DNA from: F1-120-MAGs118 sp013360535
GTDB taxonomy: Bacteria; Planctomycetota; UBA1135; GCA-002686595
Direction of reading: 5' to 3'
NCBI GenBank assembly: GCA_026647215.1
Contig: JAPKHC010000067.1
Span: 1 to 10,865, forward strand
DNA length: 10,865 bases
A program made the translations under genes and the position numbers. Positions within the stretch are counted from its first letter, which is position 1; each line of letters begins with the position of its first letter. The notes under the pieces were generated by a model. The model saw nothing but the letters and a program-made list of their open reading frames with translations, was not told the origin of the DNA and searched no databases. Positions 6,158 through 10,865 of the stretch are shown one piece after another.

Positions 6158-6613
6158 CTACGACGCCGCCTGCGTTTTCGGCGGCGGGCCGGCGATGCAG
6201 ACGAGGTGGCTGAAGATCAGCACGATGATCGTGAGCGCGTAGGCGGCCAGAGGGTCGACGAATGCCGCGCTTCCCATCGCGACGCAAGCGATGAGGGTCA
6301 TGCCGGCCTGGGCCCGGACGATCCGGACGGCGGGCGTCCACAGCAGCGAGAGGGCCGAGTGCAAGAGCGCAACGGGGAGTCCGAACAGCGCGTAGAGGAG
6401 CCAGAAGATCGGATCGAGCTGGAGCCCGGCGAGCTCGGCCACGCTGTTCTCGACGTGCGCGTCGCTGCTCAGCAGGTCGGCATGCAAGAAACTGAAGACA
6501 ACGCACTCCGTCTGCAGCAGCCAGACCGACACCAGCCCGAGAAGGAACACGCGACCCGCGCGCTTCCAGCGCTCGCGCCAGCCGAGTTTCGCGGGAGACG
6601 CGGCGTCGCTCAT
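6158..6613 (-). CDS. Small polytopic membrane protein of unknown function
   Basis: The 151-residue product shows about four hydrophobic segments: 22-44 (VFLLGLVSVWLLQ), 69-92 (IFWLLYALFGLPVALLHSAL), 103-119 and 122-141 (LAAYALTIIVLIFSHLVCI). The N-terminus is short and positively charged (RERWKRAGR), which suggests a cytoplasmic N-terminus, and the Pro-rich tail would also be cytoplasmic. I do not recognise the family. Its ATG overlaps the TGA of the DUF1501 gene (ATGA, minus strand 6613-6610) and no Shine-Dalgarno precedes it. Translation is therefore probably coupled to DUF1501, and the proteins are likely needed together, for example as a membrane partner of the exported DUF1800/DUF1501 pair. 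That last point is inference from gene order. Confidence 0.82.
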   Translation of the reverse strand: MSDAASPAKLGWRERWKRAGRVFLLGLVSVWLLQTECVVFSFLHADLLSSDAHVENSVAELAGLQLDPIFWLLYALFGLPVALLHSALSLLWTPAVRIVRAQAGMTLIACVAMGSAAFVDPLAAYALTIIVLIFSHLVCIAGPPPKTQAAS

Positions 6614-7851
6614 GCAAATTGAAGCAGCGGGTACTTCGCGCCGAGCACCTTGTCGTGCTTCACGCCGAAGCAGCGCTCGATCGCGGTCGCGTACACGGAG
6701 CGGAAGTCGGTCGTGTGCACGAGGTCACCGTCGTCGAGCTTGTCGAGCGACGGGTGCTTGCCGTACAGGCCGCCCTTGAGGTCGTGGCCGAGCACGAACA
6801 TCGGGCCCGCGACGCCGTGGTCGGTGCCGCGCGCCCCGTTTTCCGCGACGCGCCGGCCGAATTCGCTGAACAGGACGACCATGGCCTTGCGACCGGCCTC
6901 GCTGCGCGCGAGGTCGTCGAGGAACGGCCCGAGCGCGGCGTCGAGCGTCCGCATCAGCTGGTCGTGGCGGTTGCGCTCGTCGGTGTGCGTGTCGAAGCCG
7001 CCCAGCTCTACGGAGATCACGCGCGTGCCGATGCCGCCGCTGACGAGCGCAGCGACGTCGGCGAGCGACTGCGCGAGCGCGTCGTTCGCGGGATAGTCGA
7101 CGGGCGTGCGGTAGTTGGCGACCGCGCGCCGCACCTGCTCCGACGACTGCTGGCCATCGGCGAGCACACGCCGCAGGAAGTCGAGGCTCGACTCGCCCTC
7201 GCGCTTCTTGGGCTTTTTCTCGCGCTCTTCCGGCTCCATGCCACCGGCCTTCTCGTAGGCATCGGTCTCGGCCTCGCCGCCGGCCCAGCGGTAGGCGCGC
7301 GGATTGACGAAGCTCGCGGGCGGGTGCGACGCGGAGTGCAACGAGTACGGCACGCTGCCGCCGACGTGCACGACGAGGTTGGGATTCTGCGTGTCCTTGA
7401 ACGCGACGTCGCACAGGCGCCCGACCCAGCCGTCGCCCGCGCTGCGGCCACGATGGTCGGCGGTGTGCCAGACATCGAAGGAGCGGAAGTGCGAGCGGAT
7501 CGGCTCGGGATACCCCGCGCCTTCGATCACGGCGACGCGCCCGGCGTCGAAGTGGCGGCGCAGCTGCTTCAGGCTGCCGTGGAAGCCGCGATAGTCGTCG
7601 AGCGCGAGCACTTCGCTCTTCTTCAAGCCCAGCGAAGGCCGCGCGCGACGGTAGGCGTCGTCGCCGTAAGGCACGACCGTGTCGAGCCCGTCGTTGCCGC
7701 CTGCGAGCTGCAGCAGGATCAGCGTCCGGCCGGAATCCTGCGAAAAGAGCGCGGGTGTCGTCCAGGCGCTCGCGCGCGCCGTGAGCCAGCCCGCTGAGAG
7801 CACGCTCGCGCCGGCGAGCAGGGCACGTCGATCGATGGAGAGGTTGGTCAT
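6610..7851 (-). CDS. DUF1501 family protein with Tat-type signal
   Basis: The 413-residue product starts with a twin-arginine-like signal (SIDRRALLAGASVLSAGWLT, 5-24; likely cleavage after ARASA at 29), so it is probably exported by Tat. Family landmarks follow: LLQLAGGNDGLDTVVPY (46-62), ELGGFDTHTDERNRHDQLMR (282-301), VVLFSEFGRRVAENGARGTD (325-344) and HGVAGPMFVLGHDLKGG (345-361). DUF1501 is thought to be related to the alkaline phosphatase/sulfatase superfamily and the conserved Asp/His/Glu residues look like metal ligands, but no reaction is established. Residues about 193-222 are a highly charged insert (EPEEREKKPKKREGE) that looks disordered. The start is set at 7851, not 7869, because AGGAG lies seven bases upstream. 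The gene begins ten bases after the DUF1800 stop and overlaps the membrane-protein start, so it is the middle gene of an operon. DUF1501 and DUF1800 are commonly neighbours in Planctomycetota and other phyla. Confidence 0.94.
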   Translation of the reverse strand: MTNLSIDRRALLAGASVLSAGWLTARASAWTTPALFSQDSGRTLILLQLAGGNDGLDTVVPYGDDAYRRARPSLGLKKSEVLALDDYRGFHGSLKQLRRHFDAGRVAVIEGAGYPEPIRSHFRSFDVWHTADHRGRSAGDGWVGRLCDVAFKDTQNPNLVVHVGGSVPYSLHSASHPPASFVNPRAYRWAGGEAETDAYEKAGGMEPEEREKKPKKREGESSLDFLRRVLADGQQSSEQVRRAVANYRTPVDYPANDALAQSLADVAALVSGGIGTRVISVELGGFDTHTDERNRHDQLMRTLDAALGPFLDDLARSEAGRKAMVVLFSEFGRRVAENGARGTDHGVAGPMFVLGHDLKGGLYGKHPSLDKLDDGDLVHTTDFRSVYATAIERCFGVKHDKVLGAKYPLLQFA

Positions 7852-7858
7852 GGACGTG

Positions 7859-7863
7859 CTCCT
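7859..7863 (-). promoter_or_regulatory. Shine-Dalgarno of the DUF1501 gene, overlapping the DUF1800 stop
   Basis: AGGAG on the minus strand sits seven bases before the ATG at 7851. Its first two bases are part of the TAG stop (7862-7864) of the DUF1800 gene, so ribosomes finishing DUF1800 stop on the DUF1501 binding site. This fixes the start and suggests coupled translation. Confidence 0.75.
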
Positions 7864-9574
7864 AGCCAAGCTGCGCCTCGGGCAGCGACAGGATCAGGTG
7901 CGCGAGCCGCCGCAGCGTGTCCTCGGCCTTCACTCCGGCCGTGTGCAGCTTGCCGTCCTCGAGCGCAAGCCCGCTGCGTTCGATGCGCAGGAACTCGAGC
8001 AGCGCCGCGCGGCTCGCCTCCGAGAGCGGCACCGGCAGCAGCTCGCTCCCGAGCTGGTCGACGATCTGCGTGTCGCGGGTCGCACCCGCACGCTGCATGC
8101 GCGCCGTCAGGTTGATGCGCGGGAAGTAGAACTCGTTGGTGAAGCGCTGCAGGCCGCCCATCTCGGGCCCGAGGTCGACCTTGCGTTTCGCCGCCCGTTT
8201 TCCGCCCTTTTCCTTGTCGTCCGGCTTGGCGCCGCCACCGCTCATGACGTCGCCGCCCATGACGTCGCCGCCCATCGTGTCGCCATCCATCATGGCGCCT
8301 TCGTCGGGCTCGATCTCGAGCGGGTCCTCGCGCAGGACGTCCTCGATCTTCACCACGCCGATCAGCATGCCGGCCATGTTGCCGCGGCCGAGCAACGTCG
8401 ACGTCGTGATCCACGCCTCGCCGCCGTCCCAGCCCTTCACCGACGGCGGGTCGAACAGGCGCTGGCCGAGCTGGCCCGCGCCGAGCCAGATCACCTGCGG
8501 CGGAACGGTGAGCCCCAGCCGTCGCGTGCATCCGACGAGGTACTCGACCGGCGAGCTGATGCGCTCGGCGAGCACGTCCTTGGCGTAGAAGCGCGGGTCG
8601 AGGAAGAGCTTGCGGAAGAAGGGCTTGAGCTCCCAGTTCGAGGCCCGCAGGAACTTCGCGTACTCCTCGAGTCGCTTGGGTTCGGGCTCGACGCCTTCGA
8701 AGTGCACGAGCAGCTTGCGCGCCACCCAGCGCGGGCACTCTGGTTGCTCGAGCAGCAGGTCGACGAAACTGTCGGCGTCGAAACGCGCCGTTTTCCCGAG
8801 GATCGTCTTCTCGCCGGCGTCGTGCTGGCGTGCCTGGAAGTAACTCCCGGCCTTGTCGTCGGTCGTGCGCCAGCCCGTCAGCGCGCGCGCGCCTTCCTTG
8901 ATGTCCTGCTCGGTGTAATGGCCTTCGCCGAGCGTGAACAGTTCCATCAGCTCGCGCGCGAGGTTCTCGTTCGGGCTGTCCTTGCGGTTCTGGTTGTTGT
9001 CGAGGTACTCGAGCATCGCCGGGTCGCGCACGATCGCGTGCACGAGCTCCGCGAAGTTGCCGAGCGCGTGGCGCCGGAAGAGCTCGTTCTGCGCGACCAT
9101 CGCGCCCGTGCGCTTCACGTCGCGCGTCGAGCTCGTGAAGTAGCCATGCCAGAACAGCACCAAACGCTCCTGCAGCGGATGCTTGCCCTCGATCATCTGG
9201 TCGATCCACCAGCCGGCGAAGCTCGTCAGCACGCGCCGTTCCTCGCGCCGGAAGCGGTCGTTCGCGCGGTCGAACTCGTCGCGCGACTCGAAGTCGCGGC
9301 GCTGCGGCATCTCCGGCAGGTCGATGAAGAGCGGATCCGCGGGCGCGGTGAAGCCCACCAGCAGCTGCTCGACGAAGTGCTCGTGCGAGCCGCGCAACGC
9401 GAACTCGATCTCGTTGGGTCGCGCGCCGAAGCCTGCGCGGTTGAAGAGGTGCTCGGCGTGGAGCGCGTTCCACTCCAGTCCCGACGCGGCGCGCGGCGCA
9501 GGTTCTTGCGCGCGAGCCCGGGACAGTCCGAACGATCCGGCGAGGACGACGAGGAGCAGCGTGCGGTGCAGCAT
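7862..9574 (-). CDS. DUF1800 family secreted protein
   Basis: The 570-residue product begins with a Sec-type signal peptide (MLHRTLLLVVLAGSFGLSRA, 1-20; cleavage near A22). Family motifs are clear: HLFNRAGFGARPNEIE (42-57), LQERLVLFWHGYFTSS (134-149), SPNENLARELMELFTLGEGH (200-219) followed by YTEQDIKEGARALTGW (220-235), SPVEYLVG (341-348) and LFDPPSVKGWDGGEAWITTS (373-392). The function of DUF1800 is not established; it is exported and typically encoded beside DUF1501. Between about 426 and 448 there is a Met/Gly/Asp repeat (GGDVM units) followed by a Lys/Asp-rich stretch, an insertion inside the C-terminal part of the domain. The start at 9574 was preferred over ATGs at 9703 and 9634 because it places the signal peptide at the N-terminus; its Shine-Dalgarno is weak. 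It is the first gene of the minus-strand operon and is divergent from the sulfatase gene. Confidence 0.94.
   Translation of the reverse strand: MLHRTLLLVVLAGSFGLSRARAQEPAPRAASGLEWNALHAEHLFNRAGFGARPNEIEFALRGSHEHFVEQLLVGFTAPADPLFIDLPEMPQRRDFESRDEFDRANDRFRREERRVLTSFAGWWIDQMIEGKHPLQERLVLFWHGYFTSSTRDVKRTGAMVAQNELFRRHALGNFAELVHAIVRDPAMLEYLDNNQNRKDSPNENLARELMELFTLGEGHYTEQDIKEGARALTGWRTTDDKAGSYFQARQHDAGEKTILGKTARFDADSFVDLLLEQPECPRWVARKLLVHFEGVEPEPKRLEEYAKFLRASNWELKPFFRKLFLDPRFYAKDVLAERISSPVEYLVGCTRRLGLTVPPQVIWLGAGQLGQRLFDPPSVKGWDGGEAWITTSTLLGRGNMAGMLIGVVKIEDVLREDPLEIEPDEGAMMDGDTMGGDVMGGDVMSGGGAKPDDKEKGGKRAAKRKVDLGPEMGGLQRFTNEFYFPRINLTARMQRAGATRDTQIVDQLGSELLPVPLSEASRAALLEFLRIERSGLALEDGKLHTAGVKAEDTLRRLAHLILSLPEAQLG
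8244..8303 (-). repeat. 15-bp tandem repeat encoding a Met/Gly/Asp-rich insert
   Basis: Two identical 15-base units (ATGACGTCGCCGCCC on the plus strand, 8244-8258 and 8259-8273) are followed by two degenerate units (8274-8288 and 8289-8303). They encode pentapeptides of the GGDVM/GDTM type inside the DUF1800 protein. The exactness of the first two copies points to recent slippage, so the copy number may vary between strains. Confidence 0.75.
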
Positions 9575-9663
9575 GGCGCGATCTGGAACCCGCGGGGCGC
9601 CGAGGGGTTTCGGCGCCTGTGGCGGGGCGTCCATCTTGGCCCGGCAACCGCGAAAAGTCAGCG

Positions 9664-9701
9664 GGAGCCGCCCGGACGCCCCGCGGGGCGGTTGCGGCTC
9701 C
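9664..9701. promoter_or_regulatory. Nested inverted repeat between the DUF1800 and sulfatase genes
   Basis: A perfect 14-bp palindrome CGCCCCGCGGGGCG (9677-9690) lies inside outer arms GGAGCCGC (9664-9671) and GCGGCTCC (9694-9701). The two dyads are centred within one base of each other. It falls in the 155-base divergent region, 28 bases before the sulfatase ATG and about 90 bases before the DUF1800 ATG. It could be an operator controlling both directions or a strong leader hairpin on the sulfatase message. No T-run follows on either strand. I could not identify promoters next to it. Confidence 0.45.
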
Positions 9702-9729
9702 AAGAATCGACCGGGGCTACACTCGCCGC

Positions 9730-10865
9730 ATGTCCCGCGCCGCCATCCGCGTCGTGTTGCTCGCCACCTTGGCGACTGCCTGCGCGAGCCCGGCCCCGCG
9801 CCCGCCCCGCGCGTCCCCCAACGTCGTGCTGATCTTCACCGACGACCAAGGCTGGGCCGACGTCGGTTGTCAGGGTGCACGGGGCTTCTCGACGCCGAAC
9901 CTCGACCGCCTCGCGAGCGAAGGGGCCCGCCTCACGAACTTCTACGCCGCGCAACCCGTCTGCTCCGCCTCGCGCGCGGCGATCCTCACCGGCTGCTATC
10001 CCAATCGCATCGGCATCGCCGGCGCACTCGCGCCTTCCTCCACGCACGGCCTCGCGCAGAGCGAGACGACGCTCGCGGAGCTCCTGAAGGAGCGCGGTTA
10101 TGCGACGGCGCTGTTCGGCAAATGGCATCTCGGCCACCTGCCGCAGTTCCTGCCGACGCGCCACGGTTTCGACGAGTGGTTCGGTGTGCCGTATTCGCAC
10201 GACATGTGGCCGTTCCATCCCGACGGGCCGAAGCCGTGGACCGACCTGCCGCGCATGCGCGGCGACACGGTGCTCGAACTCAACCCGGATCCCGGCACGT
10301 GGACGCGCGCGGTGAGCGAGGAGGCGCTGCGTTTCGTGCGCGAGCATGCGGACGAGCCGTTTTTCCTCTATTTGCCGCATCCGCTGCCGCACGTGCCGCT
10401 CGGAACGAGCCCGGAATTCCGCGGCCGGACCGCGACGGCCTACGGCGACGTGATCGAAGAGCTCGACCACGAGACGGGCCGCCTGCTCGCGCTGCTCGAC
10501 GAGCTCGACCTCGCGCGCGACACGATCGTGATCTTCGCGAGCGACAACGGGCCCTGGACGCCCTACGGCGAACACGCGGGCAACGTCGGGCCGCTGCGCG
10601 AGAGCAAGGGCACCGTGTTCGAAGGCGGCGTGCGCGTGCCGTGCATCGTGCGCTGGCCCGGCCACGTTCCCGCTGGCCGGGTCATCGACGAACCCGCGAT
10701 GACGATCGACGTGCTGCCGACCGTCGCCGCCTGGACCGGCGCCCGCGCGCCCGAACTCCCCATCGACGGCTGCGACATCTCCGCCACTCTCGAAGCTCGT
10801 CCGCACGACACCTCGCCGCGCCCGTTCTTCTTCTGGTACGAGTCCAACGAGCTGCAGGCCGTGCG
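9730..10865 (+). CDS. Sulfatase (alkaline phosphatase superfamily), 3' end outside window
   Basis: 378 codons are visible and the gene runs off the right edge. Arylsulfatase-type motifs are clear: NVVLIFTDDQGWADVG (31-46) with metal ligands Asp38-Asp39; the active-site signature CSASRAAILTG (78-88), in which Cys78 would be oxidised to formylglycine; GKWHLG (130-135) with Lys131 and His133; PHPLPHVP (216-223); SDNG (271-274) with Asp272 and Asn273; and SKGTVFEGGVRVP (292-304) with Lys293. The signature has Ala where most Cys-type sulfatases have Pro. The N-terminus (MSRAAIRVVLLATLATACAS) is hydrophobic and ends at Cys18, so it is an export signal, perhaps a lipoprotein one, though Ala15 at the -3 position is not ideal for a lipobox. 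The enzyme would hydrolyse sulfate esters outside the cytoplasm; the substrate cannot be read from the sequence. No formylglycine-generating enzyme is encoded nearby. The Shine-Dalgarno is weak. Visible length is consistent with a family of about 430-550 residues. Confidence 0.94.
   Translation, partial: MSRAAIRVVLLATLATACASPAPRPPRASPNVVLIFTDDQGWADVGCQGARGFSTPNLDRLASEGARLTNFYAAQPVCSASRAAILTGCYPNRIGIAGALAPSSTHGLAQSETTLAELLKERGYATALFGKWHLGHLPQFLPTRHGFDEWFGVPYSHDMWPFHPDGPKPWTDLPRMRGDTVLELNPDPGTWTRAVSEEALRFVREHADEPFFLYLPHPLPHVPLGTSPEFRGRTATAYGDVIEELDHETGRLLALLDELDLARDTIVIFASDNGPWTPYGEHAGNVGPLRESKGTVFEGGVRVPCIVRWPGHVPAGRVIDEPAMTIDVLPTVAAWTGARAPELPIDGCDISATLEARPHDTSPRPFFFWYESNELQAV

Noticed and set aside
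6164..6186. Hairpin CGCCGCC-N9-GGCGGCG near the end of the membrane-protein gene as a terminator
   Set aside because: It lies inside the last codons of the gene (Pro-Pro-Pro-Lys-Thr-Gln tail). The stem is short and made of simple GGC-type sequence, and there is no T-run downstream in the gene direction.
6619..7797. Plus-strand open frame of 392 codons opposite DUF1501
   Set aside because: It is a shadow of a well-supported DUF1501 gene, dominated by Ala, Arg and Val without motifs.
7679..9832. Plus-strand open frame of 717 codons opposite DUF1800
   Set aside because: It is antisense to a clear DUF1800 gene and runs into the sulfatase start in another frame. No domain is recognisable.
9658..10806. 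Minus-strand open frame of 382 codons opposite the sulfatase
   Set aside because: The plus strand carries every sulfatase motif, and this frame has only Arg/Ala/Val-rich sequence. The real gene has no stop in the window because it is cut by the edge.

Overview
The window is very GC-rich bacterial DNA with tightly packed genes and overlapping ATGA stop/start junctions. The clearest taxonomic hint is the adjacent DUF1800 and DUF1501 genes next to a divergent sulfatase. That gene set is common in Planctomycetota, so a high-GC planctomycete or a similar soil, marine or metagenomic lineage is the best guess. There is no rRNA or other marker to prove it, and Myxococcota, Acidobacteriota and Verrucomicrobiota remain possible. 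I see no tRNA, rRNA, CRISPR array, insertion sequence or phage gene.

Layout. (a) 1-436: the last codons of a plus-strand gene converge with a minus-strand VOC-fold (glyoxalase-like) gene. (b) 534-2555, minus: a soluble methyl-accepting chemotaxis protein with a GAF-like N-terminus, two tandemly duplicated PAS domains and a full MCP signalling hairpin. A long perfect stem-loop follows its stop. (c) 2556-3086: a 531-base divergent intergenic region. (d) 3087-5755, plus: a compact signalling operon of a Cys-rich GAF histidine kinase, a degenerate receiver-like protein in the same reading frame as the kinase, and a FixJ/NarL-type response regulator. (e) 5752-9574, minus: an apparent operon transcribed in the order DUF1800 secreted protein, DUF1501 Tat-exported protein, small polytopic membrane protein, and perhaps a 94-residue protein of unknown function. 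(f) 9730 to the right edge, plus: a sulfatase, cut by the window end, divergent from the DUF1800 gene across a 155-base region with a nested inverted repeat.

How the genes may work together. Region (d) looks like a cytoplasmic sensing cassette: the kinase senses through GAF and possibly a Cys-rich N-terminus, the FixJ-type regulator is the output, and the odd receiver-like protein sits between them. The divergent MCP is also cytoplasmic and PAS-based. The two could share a signal such as redox state or a gas, but no chemotaxis genes lie in the window to confirm this. Regions (e) and (f) encode exported proteins: a DUF1800/DUF1501 pair of unknown biochemical role and a sulfatase that probably desulfates an organic sulfate outside the cytoplasm.

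Limits. All family calls come from reading motifs by eye, without database searches. Starts were chosen from Shine-Dalgarno sequences, signal peptides and conserved N-termini.
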